Below the pieces are notes generated by a model. That model saw only the letters and a program-made list of their open reading frames with translations, did no database searches and was not told the DNA's origin. Shown here one piece after another: positions 8,376 through 18,322 of a DNA stretch of 64,000 nt (positions within the stretch are counted from its first letter, which is position 1; each line of letters opens with the position of its first letter). Where the stretch lies: assembly GCF_000011105.1 (NCBI RefSeq), contig NC_000961.1, forward strand, positions 62,001 to 126,000. Direction: 5' to 3'. This DNA is from Pyrococcus horikoshii OT3 (lineage in GTDB: Archaea > Methanobacteriota_B > Thermococci > Thermococcales > Thermococcaceae). A program made the translations under genes and the position numbers.

Positions 8376-9091
8376 AGCTTTGGCGTTACAAGGTAAACAG
8401 TTTTATCCTCCCCTATACCCTCCATTAGCCCCCTATGCCTTCTAACGCAACTCTCACACCTTCCACAGTGAATGGGCTTACCATCTTCAGTGAAACCCTT
8501 AGGATCATAGCAAGAGTTCGAGTACTCGTACTTTGCTCCAAGCTCCTTAAGAAGTCTCGCTATTCCCCTTTTATCAAGTTCTATGAGGGGGGCGACGACC
8601 CTAACCTTATTCATAGTCGCATATTCTAAGGCCTTGTTAACCCTTTCGACAAATTCCTTTGTATTATCAGGAAAAGTTTCACCTTCCTCCTTGTTGAAGC
8701 CAACTATTATATCTCCACCTCCAAGGGCATCGAGAAGGGAAGCAGCAATACTTATCAAAACTAAATTTCTAGCGGGAACCCATACACTCCTTGCAGTTTC
8801 TTTGGCCCTCTCAATTACTTCCAATTCGCTAGCTGAAACCCTGGGAACATTTCCTTCCACCAATGCGCTTCCAGAGAGTTTAGAGAACTCGTTAAGGAAA
8901 TTAACCCTAATTATCTTTAAAGGAATTTTAAGCTCCTTTGAAAAGAATTCAGCAACTTTATTCATTACGCTCTCTTCCCTACTTCCGTAATTTATAGTCA
9001 ACATTATTACTTCATCATAATGCCTCTTAGCCCAGTAAAGACAGGCCGTTGAATCTAATCCCCCAGAAAACAGAACCACTCCCCTTTTCAT
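8372..9091 (-). CDS. queC: 7-cyano-7-deazaguanine synthase
   Basis: 239 residues of the QueC family, which converts 7-carboxy-7-deazaguanine to preQ0 with ATP and ammonia; in archaea preQ0 feeds archaeosine in tRNA. The PP-loop is SGGLDST at residues 9-15, and the C-terminal zinc cysteines are in CYDP and HCGRCESC. The start is ATG 9091 (MKRGVVLF). The frame runs upstream for 30 more residues, but these lack family similarity and overlap the divergent promoter region. ArcS, a later enzyme of the same pathway, is at 56449. Confidence 0.9.
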   Translation of the reverse strand: MKRGVVLFSGGLDSTACLYWAKRHYDEVIMLTINYGSREESVMNKVAEFFSKELKIPLKIIRVNFLNEFSKLSGSALVEGNVPRVSASELEVIERAKETARSVWVPARNLVLISIAASLLDALGGGDIIVGFNKEEGETFPDNTKEFVERVNKALEYATMNKVRVVAPLIELDKRGIARLLKELGAKYEYSNSCYDPKGFTEDGKPIHCGRCESCVRRHRGLMEGIGEDKTVYLVTPKL

Positions 9092-9153
9092 TTCCCATCG
9101 CATGCAAAAGGTTAAAATATCCTTATGAAGTTTTTGCTCTAGGTGTAGAGATA

Positions 9154-9828
9154 ATGGACAAGTACAAGCTCGTAGTAACATTAATTATTATAATAGCGCT
9201 TGGTGGAATTATACTAACAAAAGTAGCAAAACATTATGAAGGTGGAGAGATTTATGAAGCCGCAAATGATGCTATGAATTTATTATCTAAGGGATTTAAC
9301 GTCTCAGTGGAGGTAATTACAGTCGACGGTAGGAAAATTTCTGGAGAGGTATTCTCAGCAAAAGGATCAGAGATAACTATAATTGTGAACGGAACTAAGG
9401 TTTCAGTGGGAGGACCCTCGGCCACGAGGGAGGAAATCAAGGCAAAGTATATTAAAGTCATAACTAGGGGGAAGGTTTACGTATACGAAGTCCCTGGAAC
9501 GGAAGACAGCGGAAAACCATTCTTTAGATACGAAAAATACAGGACCAAGGATACCTATTCGATGAGGTTCAGCGGGTTGATATACATAGAGAACATCTCC
9601 CTCATAGAGGTTGGAAAGCTGAAATATTCCGCTGATTATTTGACTTTTGGCTCAATCACGATAAAAGAGATCCACGGAAATAATGCTATAATCTGGGCCA
9701 ACTACGTTCCAATAGAAATTTTAGAGGAGCATCTAAAAGGTAAGAGGGTGTTCTACTACGGAACATTATATGTAAACTCAGAGAAAAGAACTCTACCCCT
9801 CAGGCTCATTGAGGTGAGAGCTCCATGA
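9154..9828 (+). CDS. Membrane-anchored protein of unknown function, operon gene 1
   Basis: 224 residues with one N-terminal hydrophobic helix (about residues 6-22), followed by a soluble, probably external, beta-rich region. I recognise no family. The start is ATG 9154 with AGGTG (9141-9145) upstream; an upstream in-frame extension overlaps queC and is rejected. The stop overlaps the next ATG (ATGA), and four genes to 13141 overlap one another. The context of two polymerase-like membrane proteins and a GT-C glycosyltransferase suggests a role in surface glycan assembly. Confidence 0.6.
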   Translation: MDKYKLVVTLIIIIALGGIILTKVAKHYEGGEIYEAANDAMNLLSKGFNVSVEVITVDGRKISGEVFSAKGSEITIIVNGTKVSVGGPSATREEIKAKYIKVITRGKVYVYEVPGTEDSGKPFFRYEKYRTKDTYSMRFSGLIYIENISLIEVGKLKYSADYLTFGSITIKEIHGNNAIIWANYVPIEILEEHLKGKRVFYYGTLYVNSEKRTLPLRLIEVRAP

Positions 9829-10835
9829 GAGATATTCCCCTTTTGATTCCAATCCTCCTAATCCTCTTTGTCTCACTTGGATTAGCTAGGGTAAAAACGA
9901 TATTGGTTGTTGGCGCTTTTTCCCTCTTCTTCGTTTATGGATATCTAAAGGGAGAAAATATTGGAACCCCCAGGAGGAGAATCGAAGTTAATGACGACGT
10001 TTTTAGTGTAATGCTAATTCTCTCGGTGATAATAATCCTCATCCAAATTGCAAACTTAAGGGGAATACCTCTCCTTCATCCACATCTCCGAACCCATTTA
10101 AATCCAAAATTAACGGGATTAACATACTTTTTAGGACTACCATCAAGCGTCTACTTAATCATTAGGGGAAAGAAACTAGGTTTTCTATATCCCCTAATGG
10201 TAGCCCTATACGCTTACAGAACACCCGTGCTTGTAGCACTAATAGCGTTAACGCTTCCATATCTGGAAGATATGAAAAAGGGTAAAAAAGCCGTGGAAAT
10301 TGGAGTGATCGGAATCTTTTTACTTTTCCTAATTTCATACTTTAGGGGTAGCCTATCATTTCTAACCAGAATTCAGGGGACAACTTCAGTACTGGATGTC
10401 ATAGTAAAGAGGTGTAGCGTCGTAGGATTTTACAAAGGTGAACTCCAACTTGCCGGTGTGAAGTCCTACATCTTCGGAGGTTTAGGGCCCAGGACAATGA
10501 TAGCTAGATACCTAGGTATCCCAGGAGTAACTATAACGGCAACACTCATTGGAGGAATGTACTTAGATTTCGGGCTACTCTCATCCCTCGAAATGCTACT
10601 CCTGGGATTTTATTATGGGATTATGAAAAAGTTAAGATCAGACGTTGGAAGGTCCTTTTACTATTCGACCCTATCTTACGGAATAGTTGGGGTTGAAACT
10701 GGGATACTTGACCTTCCAGTTTATCTGATGATCCTGGTGGGCTTATTAATAGCCTGGAGGGAATTCGATGGAAACCTCAGAAAAGATATTCGTAGGATTA
10801 TCTCTTGGATTTCTAGTTCTAGCAATAATTGGTAA
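9825..10835 (+). CDS. Polytopic membrane protein, possible polysaccharide polymerase (operon gene 2)
   Basis: 336 residues with about nine to ten hydrophobic segments. A region after mid-protein (IFGGLGPRTMIARYLGIPG, about residues 217-235) looks like the long extracytoplasmic loop of Wzy or O-antigen-ligase-like proteins, and a comparable segment occurs in the next gene, so the two look like diverged paralogues. The family call is by architecture only. The ATG overlaps the previous stop by 4 bases; the 3' end overlaps the next gene by 68 bases. Thermococcales surface polysaccharide is the likely setting, but no substrate can be named. Confidence 0.5.
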   Translation: MRDIPLLIPILLILFVSLGLARVKTILVVGAFSLFFVYGYLKGENIGTPRRRIEVNDDVFSVMLILSVIIILIQIANLRGIPLLHPHLRTHLNPKLTGLTYFLGLPSSVYLIIRGKKLGFLYPLMVALYAYRTPVLVALIALTLPYLEDMKKGKKAVEIGVIGIFLLFLISYFRGSLSFLTRIQGTTSVLDVIVKRCSVVGFYKGELQLAGVKSYIFGGLGPRTMIARYLGIPGVTITATLIGGMYLDFGLLSSLEMLLLGFYYGIMKKLRSDVGRSFYYSTLSYGIVGVETGILDLPVYLMILVGLLIAWREFDGNLRKDIRRIISWISSSSNNW

Positions 10836-11772
10836 GTTGATAATATTCGGAGAAGCGATAAATCCAGGGGGATTAGCTTACGCTATACTATTTCTTTGTC
10901 TATTCGTTGTAGGTTTAGAAGCAAAACTTCCTAGAATACCTCCATACTTATGGTTAGTTATCTCCCTTATCACGATTTCGATCCTAGGAAAGATCTGGCT
11001 AACGATCTGGATCCTCCTCGTGATTCCGATAGCCCTCTACCTAAATACTAAAGGCTTAAAGGTATTTAAAATAGTTCTAGTGGGAATTTCTTTGCTCTTA
11101 CCACTTATTCCGGCCTTCAGCGGGATAATACCTATTCTAAATCCAAACACGAGGTTCGATCCCCTCTCAATATTGTACGTCCTCTCGGGATATGGCATAG
11201 CACTTCTAAATTCTATATCTCCAAACGTGGTTATCACTTTATATGGAACAGCTCTCGGGATCTTATCAATGTATAGAAGCGTCATAGCCCTCTCAATATT
11301 ACCGCTAATTTATAGGGATAAGATTCCCTGGAAAATTATAGGAATTGGAATCGTTGGTATAGCAATAATTTCGGTGGCTAGAGGGATCGGGGTATCCGAA
11401 ATCCTCTACAGGCCGGCATTCACGTATAGGGTTTACGAAAGGTTATATGAAATTGGGGTACCCTTTGGAAAATTGTTCATACTCAAAGAGGCAATCCCGG
11501 GATATAAAGTTGGGCAACTCTTTGGAAGCCCCAATAGGTACACTTATACAATATTTGGAGAATCCGTAGCAGATTTCGGAATTTTTGGAGTTTTGGAAGG
11601 ATTCTTACTTGGCCTATCCATTAGAGAAGCGAGAAAAGAAAAATGGGTTCATACATTTGGGCTAACCATTCTCTCCTTAGGTATAGAAGTTGGGTTAGAT
11701 ACCTTTAAGCTGGCCACATTATTTCTCCTACCCTTTATAGGAGGGAGTAAAAGTGAAAATAAAGGGCACTGA
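10768..11772 (+). CDS. Polytopic membrane protein, paralogue of the preceding gene (operon gene 3)
   Basis: 334 residues with about ten hydrophobic segments. A loop near residues 235-270 (GQLFGSPNRYTYTIFGES) occupies the same place as the loop of the preceding protein and is followed by a similar last helix pair, suggesting an old duplication. The start is ATG 10768, 68 bases inside the preceding gene in another frame. The 3' end overlaps the glycosyltransferase gene by 20 bases. The predicted role is Wzy-like polymerisation or export of a glycan; this is inference from topology and neighbours. Confidence 0.5.
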   Translation: METSEKIFVGLSLGFLVLAIIGKLIIFGEAINPGGLAYAILFLCLFVVGLEAKLPRIPPYLWLVISLITISILGKIWLTIWILLVIPIALYLNTKGLKVFKIVLVGISLLLPLIPAFSGIIPILNPNTRFDPLSILYVLSGYGIALLNSISPNVVITLYGTALGILSMYRSVIALSILPLIYRDKIPWKIIGIGIVGIAIISVARGIGVSEILYRPAFTYRVYERLYEIGVPFGKLFILKEAIPGYKVGQLFGSPNRYTYTIFGESVADFGIFGVLEGFLLGLSIREARKEKWVHTFGLTILSLGIEVGLDTFKLATLFLLPFIGGSKSENKGH

Positions 11773-13141
11773 AAAGGTACCGATCCTGATATTCCTGGGG
11801 GCCCTAGCTATAGGGATAGCATTCTTACCGCCAGAAAACTCGTTGACGTACGACGGAGCATTGTACATAAACATTGCAAGGAGCTTAACAAAGAGCGTAA
11901 CGAGCTTCACCTACCAGGGAATTTACATGATGTATAGACCACCCCTCTATCCCTACACGCTTTCGATATTCTTCAGAGTTTTTAGCTCAAACCACCTATT
12001 AATAGCGAGGCTAGTTTCCGTATTCAGCTTTGCATTAACTTCAGTTCTCGTTTATTTACTCACATTGGAGATGTTTAGGGATTCCGTTAAGGGGATTATT
12101 GCAAGCTTATTCTACATCTTCAATCCCTTAGCGTTCACGATGGCCGGAAGAGAACTAGTCCACAGCGAGTTTACGTTCTTTTACACCTTAGCGATTTACC
12201 TCCTCTATACTGGAAAAGTTAGAAAGAGTAACACGAGGATTTACCTTTCCTTTATCGCAGCTGGATTAGCCATATTAACTAGGTACACAGGTCTTTCGAT
12301 AGTACTCGTATTCTTAACCTACCTCTGGCTAACGGAAGATTGGAACTGGGTAAGGAGAAGGGAATACCTAATCGGCTTTGCGTTGCTTTTCCTAACGTTA
12401 TTACCATGGCTTTACATGGGGCACCTTTACTATGGAGGCTTTTTCAGACCATTTAAGATAGCTTCGAAGGTTGTAACTCTTGATAGACCTGTTTCAGCTT
12501 TCGATTTCATAAAGATGGTGATAGGGGATATGGGTTTCCTCCTCCCAGCACTAGCCGTACTTGGATTCTTTAGGGTTAAAAAGGATGAGAACGGATGGCT
12601 AATCCTAAGTTGGCTCGTCATGGGAGGAGGGGGGATACTGACTGTAACCCATAAAGAGAGCAGGTTCATCACATTTCTCTCCCCGGTTATAGCGATACTT
12701 GCGAGCGAAGGGATTTACCTTTTAAGCAACTTAACGCCAAGGATAAGGAGGAACAACATTGTGGCTGTTATATTAGCTCTCCTCCTTTTAATTCCCATCG
12801 GAATGAAAGCAGATAATCTTAGAGATAGATGGAGTATAGTGGGCGTTTATGACTCTAATGTCGTAAGATACGTCTCCGAGCATTACGATGGCAAAAAAAT
12901 TCTCGTGTCCCCTTATCTTTATACGATTGCCGGCTATTACTATCCAAACGCTGAGATAGATATGATCCTCAATAGAAAGGAGATCGTAGAGAAAATCGCC
13001 AAAGGATACTACGATGTCATAATTCACAAAGATCCAAACGTTTACCTCAACATAGAAGAGAGTGGAAACTATGTGCTCGTCAAAGAATTTCATGGAGGGA
13101 GATTCAAAGTGTACATCAATAGAAGATCGCTTGCGAAATGA
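11753..13141 (+). CDS. GT-C fold membrane glycosyltransferase (ArnT/PMT-like)
   Basis: 462 residues with about eleven membrane helices. The first external loop carries LTYDGALYINIAR (about residues 29-41), placing an acidic residue where GT-C enzymes have their catalytic Asp, followed by MMYRPPLYPY, a pattern of the dolichyl-phosphate-mannose/ArnT group that takes sugars from lipid carriers. A soluble C-terminal tail begins about residue 365. The start is GTG 11753 with GGAGGGA (11739-11745). As the last gene of the four-gene operon it gives the best functional clue: transfer of a sugar onto a lipid-linked or surface acceptor. Confidence 0.7.
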   Translation: MKIKGTEKVPILIFLGALAIGIAFLPPENSLTYDGALYINIARSLTKSVTSFTYQGIYMMYRPPLYPYTLSIFFRVFSSNHLLIARLVSVFSFALTSVLVYLLTLEMFRDSVKGIIASLFYIFNPLAFTMAGRELVHSEFTFFYTLAIYLLYTGKVRKSNTRIYLSFIAAGLAILTRYTGLSIVLVFLTYLWLTEDWNWVRRREYLIGFALLFLTLLPWLYMGHLYYGGFFRPFKIASKVVTLDRPVSAFDFIKMVIGDMGFLLPALAVLGFFRVKKDENGWLILSWLVMGGGGILTVTHKESRFITFLSPVIAILASEGIYLLSNLTPRIRRNNIVAVILALLLLIPIGMKADNLRDRWSIVGVYDSNVVRYVSEHYDGKKILVSPYLYTIAGYYYPNAEIDMILNRKEIVEKIAKGYYDVIIHKDPNVYLNIEESGNYVLVKEFHGGRFKVYINRRSLAK

Positions 13142-13194
13142 ATACACTAAAACTTAGGGTGAGTTATGGACATTGGAGAACTAAGGTATTCACG

Positions 13195-13209
13195 TTAATT
13201 TTAAATATG
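13195..13209 (+). promoter_or_regulatory. TATA promoter of ppsA
   Basis: TTTTAAATATG (13199-13209) lies about 50 bases upstream of the ppsA ATG. It predicts a transcription start near 13230 and a leader of about 25 nt containing GGAGGTGG (13243-13250). No TATCAC-N5-GTGATA box was found upstream. Confidence 0.55.
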
Positions 13210-13255
13210 ATCCACCTTTATCAATTTCGGAAATTCGAGCCTGGAGGTGGACAAA

Positions 13256-15712
13256 ATGGCATATAAGTTCATTAAGTGGTTTGAAGAACTTAGAAAAGAT
13301 GACGTTCCCCTTGTTGGTGGTAAAGGGGCAAACCTTGGCGAAATGACAAATGCTGGGATCCCTGTCCCACCAGGATTCTGTGTTACCGCAGAAGCGTACA
13401 AGTACTTCGTTGAAAATGTTAAGGTTTCTAAGGAAGATGTCAAGAAGATTCTCGGCGAAAAGGCAAATAAGGGAACGATAGCTGAGGTTCTTGCAAGCGC
13501 TCCAGACGAACCTAGGACACTTCAAGAGTGGATAATGGATATAATTAACAGGACAAACGTTGACGACAGCAAGCAACTCCAGGAGAACACCGCAATAATT
13601 AGGGAGCTAATTGAATCCCTTGAAATGCCAAACGAGATTGCAGATGAAATTAAACAAGCTTACAAGGAGCTCAGCCAGAGGTTCGGAAAGGATGAAATCT
13701 ACGTTGCAGTTAGATCATCCGCTACAGCAGAAGACCTACCAGAGGCTTCATTCGCGGGTCAGCAGGAGACTTATCTTGACGTTCTTGGTGCTGACGATGT
13801 TATAGACAAGGTGAAGAAGTGCTGGGCCTCACTCTGGACTGCAAGGGCTACCTTCTACAGGGCTAAGCAGGGATTCGATCACAGCAAGGTTTACCTTAGC
13901 GCGGTAGTCCAGAAGATGGTTAACAGCGAGAAGAGCGGTGTCATGTTCACGGCTAACCCAGTTACGAACAACAGGAACGAGATAATGATCAACGCCTCCT
14001 GGGGCCTAGGTGAAGCGGTAGTTAGCGGTGCGGTTACCCCAGACGAGTACATCGTCGAGAAGGGAACATGGAAGATCAAGGAGAAGGTCATAGCAAAGAA
14101 GGAGGTTATGGTAATCAGGAACCCAGAAACAGGAAAGGGAACCGTCCAAGTTAAGGTTGCAGAGTACCTCGGTCCTGAGTGGGTTGAGAAGCAAGTCTTA
14201 ACCGATGAGCAGATAATTGAAGTTGCAAAGATGGGACAGAAGATTGAGGAGCACTACGGATGGCCACAGGATATCGAATGGGCTTACGACAAGGATGATG
14301 GAAAGCTCTACATCGTCCAGAGCAGACCGATAACAACGCTCAAGGAAACGACAACTGAGGAAGTTGAGGAGGTTGAGGAAGCCGAAGTCATCCTCAAGGG
14401 TCTCGGTGCTTCCCCAGGAATAGGCGCAGGTAGGGTAGTAGTAATCTTCGATGCAAGCGAGATCGACAAGGTCAAGGAGGGAGATGTTCTAGTAACAACA
14501 ATGACCAACCCAGATATGGTTCCAGCTATGAAGAGGGCCTCAGCCATCATCACCGATGAGGGTGGAAGAACGAGCCACGCTGCAATCGTTTCAAGAGAGC
14601 TCGGAATTCCAGCAGTAGTTGGTACCAAGGAGGCTACCAAGAAGCTCAAGACTGGAGACTACGTAACAGTCGATGGTACAAGAGGTCTAGTCTACAAGGG
14701 AATTGTCAAGAGCTTAGTTGAAAAGAAGAAGAAAGAGGAAGCTGCAGCAGCTCCTGGAGCTGCAGTAGCAGCAGCTCCGTTAGTTACGGGAACCCTTGTT
14801 AAGGTTAACGTATCAATGCCAGAAGTAGCTGAGAGGGCAGCGGCCACTGGAGCAGATGGTGTTGGACTGCTAAGGGCTGAGCACATGATCCTAAGTATCG
14901 GACAGCACCCAGTCAAGTTCATCAAGGAAGGAAAGGAGGATGAGCTGGTAGAGAGATTAGCAGAAGGTATCGAGAAGGTTGCAGCAGCGTTCTATCCAAG
15001 GCCGGTATGGTACAGAACCCTCGACGCTCCAACCAACGAGTTCAGAGAGATGCCTGGAGGAGAGGACGAACCAGAAGAGAGGAACCCAATGCTCGGATGG
15101 AGAGGAATTAGGAGAGGTCTCGATCAACCAGAGCTACTAAGAGCTGAGTTTAAGGCCATCAAGAAGGTAGTAGAGAAGGGATACAACAACATCGGTGTGA
15201 TGTTACCACTAGTCAGCCATCCAGAGCAGATAAGAAAGGCTAAAGAAATAGCGAGAGAGGTTGGCCTTGAACCGCACAAGGATGTTGCATGGGGTATCAT
15301 GATTGAGGTTCCAGCAGCAGCTATCATCATCGAGGATCTAATCAAGGAAGGAATTGACTTCGTCAGCTTTGGAACAAACGACCTAACCCAATACACGCTA
15401 GCAATTGATAGGGATAACGAAAGGGTTGCTAAGCTCTACGATGAGACCCACCCAGCAGTCCTTAAGTTGATCAAGCACGTCATCAAGGTATGTAAGAAGT
15501 ATGGAGTCGAGACCAGCATCTGTGGACAGGCCGGAAGTGATCCAAAGATGGCTAGAATCCTCGTTAGGCTTGGAATCGACAGCATCTCAGCTAACCCAGA
15601 TGCAGTACAGCTAATCAGACAAGTAGTAGCCCAGGAAGAGAGGAAGCTTATGCTTGAAGCCGCTAGGAAGAAACTCCTCGAAGAGGAAGAGGAAGAAGAG
15701 GACCTCTTCTGA
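13256..15712 (+). CDS. ppsA: Phosphoenolpyruvate synthase
   Basis: 818 residues, the normal size. It interconverts pyruvate plus ATP with PEP, AMP and phosphate, a key step of gluconeogenesis in Thermococcales. The N-terminal ATP-grasp domain begins with GGKGANLGEM. The swivelling domain has the phosphorylated His441 in GGRTSHAAI. The C-terminal PEP-binding barrel has Cys756 in CGQAG. An alanine-rich linker (about residues 492-510) joins the last two domains, and the protein ends in a run of glutamates. The start is ATG 13256 behind GGAGGTGG; a GTG at 13247 lies within that site. The codon bias is stronger than in the neighbours, consistent with high expression. Confidence 0.95.
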   Translation: MAYKFIKWFEELRKDDVPLVGGKGANLGEMTNAGIPVPPGFCVTAEAYKYFVENVKVSKEDVKKILGEKANKGTIAEVLASAPDEPRTLQEWIMDIINRTNVDDSKQLQENTAIIRELIESLEMPNEIADEIKQAYKELSQRFGKDEIYVAVRSSATAEDLPEASFAGQQETYLDVLGADDVIDKVKKCWASLWTARATFYRAKQGFDHSKVYLSAVVQKMVNSEKSGVMFTANPVTNNRNEIMINASWGLGEAVVSGAVTPDEYIVEKGTWKIKEKVIAKKEVMVIRNPETGKGTVQVKVAEYLGPEWVEKQVLTDEQIIEVAKMGQKIEEHYGWPQDIEWAYDKDDGKLYIVQSRPITTLKETTTEEVEEVEEAEVILKGLGASPGIGAGRVVVIFDASEIDKVKEGDVLVTTMTNPDMVPAMKRASAIITDEGGRTSHAAIVSRELGIPAVVGTKEATKKLKTGDYVTVDGTRGLVYKGIVKSLVEKKKKEEAAAAPGAAVAAAPLVTGTLVKVNVSMPEVAERAAATGADGVGLLRAEHMILSIGQHPVKFIKEGKEDELVERLAEGIEKVAAAFYPRPVWYRTLDAPTNEFREMPGGEDEPEERNPMLGWRGIRRGLDQPELLRAEFKAIKKVVEKGYNNIGVMLPLVSHPEQIRKAKEIAREVGLEPHKDVAWGIMIEVPAAAIIIEDLIKEGIDFVSFGTNDLTQYTLAIDRDNERVAKLYDETHPAVLKLIKHVIKVCKKYGVETSICGQAGSDPKMARILVRLGIDSISANPDAVQLIRQVVAQEERKLMLEAARKKLLEEEEEEEDLF

Positions 15713-15774
15713 AGCTCTCTTCTTTCCTTTAAAGTTTATATTCCTATTTTTGGATATTTCTTCGGTGCAAGCAG

Positions 15775-16518
15775 ATGTGGAGGACAGATATTAAGTTAAA
15801 CGCAGACAAGTTCAGGAAGATAGATGCTCACTCCCACATCCAAGTTCTCGGATATCCCTTCAACGTATCCATAACACCAGAGGAATTTCTCTCGCTTATG
15901 GAAGCTTACAACATAGAGATTGCGATAATCAGTGATGTAAACAATGATAACATAGCAAAGATCGTTAAGGAATATCCAGACAAATTAGTTGGAATTTACT
16001 GGCCCAACCCCAGGGATGAAAAATCCATAAATGAGACCGAGAAATTCCTGGAGAAGTACGAGTTTAGGGGAATAAAGCTACACCCCCTGCTAAACATGTT
16101 CTCTCCCTCGGATCCTAGGGTTGAAAAGATTATGAAAATAGCTGAAGAGTTCAACGTTCATGTACAGATTCACTCGGGGCATCCTCCAACCTCACTTCCA
16201 TGGCAAATTGAAGAGCTTGCTAGAAAGTTTCCAGAAGTTAAGATAGTTATGGTGCACATGGGGCATGGAAATGCCTACTACATCCAGGGAGCGATAGAGA
16301 TAGCCGGGAGAAATGAAAATATATACCTAGAAACTTCAGGAATGCCAATGCCGAGTAAAATAGCTGAGGCCTATGAGGTAGCTCCAAGGAGGGTGGTTTT
16401 TGGGATAGATTTACCCTGTCATCACCCTGTCGTTGAGATAGCCAAAGTTCTGATATCTGGATTGAATGAAAAGGGTATGAAGAGGGTATTTTATGAGAAT
16501 GCAAAGGTGTTGCTATGA
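15775..16518 (+). CDS. Amidohydrolase-related TIM-barrel hydrolase
   Basis: 247 residues of the amidohydrolase_2 type. Metal ligands appear in DAHSH (about residues 18-22), a lysine in GIKLHPL, His in QIHSGHP and HMGHG, and a late Asp in FGIDLPCHHP. The family includes decarboxylases and hydrolases, so the reaction is not predictable. The start is ATG 15775 behind GGTG. The stop overlaps the ATG of the radical SAM gene (ATGA, 16515-16518), so they are translationally coupled. T-rich DNA just upstream (15719-15760) may terminate ppsA and hold this gene's promoter. Confidence 0.7.
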   Translation: MWRTDIKLNADKFRKIDAHSHIQVLGYPFNVSITPEEFLSLMEAYNIEIAIISDVNNDNIAKIVKEYPDKLVGIYWPNPRDEKSINETEKFLEKYEFRGIKLHPLLNMFSPSDPRVEKIMKIAEEFNVHVQIHSGHPPTSLPWQIEELARKFPEVKIVMVHMGHGNAYYIQGAIEIAGRNENIYLETSGMPMPSKIAEAYEVAPRRVVFGIDLPCHHPVVEIAKVLISGLNEKGMKRVFYENAKVLL

Positions 16519-18257
16519 TAGTTGCGATAATCGATGGGTACACAGATGAACCCGCTGGTTTAGGCGTTCCTCCCTACTTAGGACTTTACCCCAGATATGC
16601 CTACGGGGCGATAAAAAAAGCCAGAAGGGATGCAAACATATTTTACCTCACAATTGACGATCTAAGGGCTACCTTTGAGGGAGAGCAGGGAATAAAAACA
16701 AAGAACAAAACTCCGAACTTTCCCAAAGTTAAGGAGATTCTAGAGAAAGCTGAGGTAATTGTATTTATCGGAGGATTGCACACTCCCGGGAAGTACCTCT
16801 CCGCAGTTCCGGGAAGCGTTGAAGAGGTAAGCAAGTTCATCTCCCACTATAATGGTGTGAAGGTGCTTGGTGGGCCGGCATTTATGGGTTCGGCTAAGAT
16901 AGGCGGTGTGAAGGTAACGACGAAAGAGTTGAGGTTTGCGGAGGAGGTCTTTGACTACGTTGTATATGGGGATATCGAAGCCTTTCTCTTTGACTACTTC
17001 TCTGGGAGGGAATTAGATCCCTTCAGGTTTAGAGACTACGAAGAGCTTCAACCTTACGCACTCCTGGGAGCGGAGGTAGTTAAGCAGTTTCCAGGATACC
17101 CAGAGTTCGTTTTAATAGAGATAGAGACTCAGAGAGGCTGCCCAAAGGCCATGGGAATTGGAGGATGCTCATTTTGTACGGAACCTGTAAGGTACAGAGT
17201 CGTTGAGAATAGACCTCAAGAATATGTAGCCCAGGAGGTTAAGGTTTTCTATAACCTAGGAATTAGGCACTTCAGGATAGGGAGGCAGAGCTGTATCTTC
17301 TCATATATGGCTAAGCCTAACGGTAGGGTACCAATACCAAACCCGGAAGAAGTGGAAAAGCTCTTCAAAGCGGTAAGATTAGCTGCTCCAAACGTGAAGA
17401 CCCTTCACGTAGACAACGCAAATCCAGCGGTCATAGCAAATTATCCTGAAGAATCAAAGAGAATAGCAAAAGCAATAATAAGATATGGAACCCCAGGAAA
17501 TGTCGTAGCTTTTGGATTGGAAACCGCGGATCCAAAAGTTGCAAGGATAAACAACCTCAATGCAACCCCGGAGGAAACCTACGAAGCGGTTAAGATAATA
17601 AATGAAGTTGGAGGAAAGAGGGGATATAACGGATTACCATGGCTCCTCCCTGGGATAAACATAATTTTTGGACTCCCTGGAGAGACGAAGAGAACCTATG
17701 AGCTAACATATGAGTTTCTCAAGAAGATCCTCGATGATGGATTGATGGTAAGGAGAATAAACATAAGGCAAGTTGTTGTCTTCCCAGGAACGCCATTATG
17801 GAACATGAGGGATAAGGTGAAAACTGAAAAGCACAAGAAGTTGATAGAGCACTATAGGCATAAGATAAGGCACGAAATAGACTTACCAATGCTGAAAAGG
17901 ATAGTTCCAGTGGGGACAATTCTAAGGGATGTCAGGGCAGAAATCTATGATGGGGAGTTGACCTTTGGAAGGCAGTTCGGAAGCTATCCATTAATAGTGG
18001 GAATTCCGAAGAGAGTTGAACTCGATAGATACTACGATGTAATGATAGTCGACCATGGGCTTAGAAGCGTCACTGGAATACCCGTTCCGATAGATGTAAA
18101 TGGAGAGAGTTCAAAAGTTTTGAGATGGCTCCCTGGAATTGGAAAGAAAACCCTCGCGAGAATATTAGCTAAGAGGCCTTTTAAGAGCGAAGAAGAATTT
18201 CTCTCCCTGCTTCCTGAGGATGTCAAAAAGATGTACAAGGGAAAAATAAAGGTTTAG
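16515..18257 (+). CDS. Radical SAM protein with C-terminal helix-hairpin-helix
   Basis: 580 residues, matching the archaeal COG1031-type family. The N-terminal region (about 1-175) is a Rossmann-like part resembling a cobalamin-binding domain. The radical SAM core follows, with cysteines in the pattern C-X8-C-X2-C at CPKAMGIGGCSFC, a spacing unlike the usual C-X3-C-X2-C. The C-terminus (about 540-575) has a helix-hairpin-helix, WLPGIGKKTLARI, which suggests nucleic-acid binding. The substrate is unknown; RNA or DNA modification is plausible. It is coupled to the upstream amidohydrolase by an ATGA overlap. Confidence 0.75.
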   Translation: MIVAIIDGYTDEPAGLGVPPYLGLYPRYAYGAIKKARRDANIFYLTIDDLRATFEGEQGIKTKNKTPNFPKVKEILEKAEVIVFIGGLHTPGKYLSAVPGSVEEVSKFISHYNGVKVLGGPAFMGSAKIGGVKVTTKELRFAEEVFDYVVYGDIEAFLFDYFSGRELDPFRFRDYEELQPYALLGAEVVKQFPGYPEFVLIEIETQRGCPKAMGIGGCSFCTEPVRYRVVENRPQEYVAQEVKVFYNLGIRHFRIGRQSCIFSYMAKPNGRVPIPNPEEVEKLFKAVRLAAPNVKTLHVDNANPAVIANYPEESKRIAKAIIRYGTPGNVVAFGLETADPKVARINNLNATPEETYEAVKIINEVGGKRGYNGLPWLLPGINIIFGLPGETKRTYELTYEFLKKILDDGLMVRRINIRQVVVFPGTPLWNMRDKVKTEKHKKLIEHYRHKIRHEIDLPMLKRIVPVGTILRDVRAEIYDGELTFGRQFGSYPLIVGIPKRVELDRYYDVMIVDHGLRSVTGIPVPIDVNGESSKVLRWLPGIGKKTLARILAKRPFKSEEEFLSLLPEDVKKMYKGKIKV

Positions 18258-18322
18258 AGAGGATTGTCACTAACATATCTTTTTTAAAGTAAAGGGGTAA
18301 GGGCTAAACAAGAGGTGAGAAA

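Noticed and set aside
9002-9153. Longer N-termini for queC (to 9181) and for the divergent membrane protein (to 9049)
   Set aside because: The extensions overlap each other and the promoter region, lack ribosome sites and have no family similarity.
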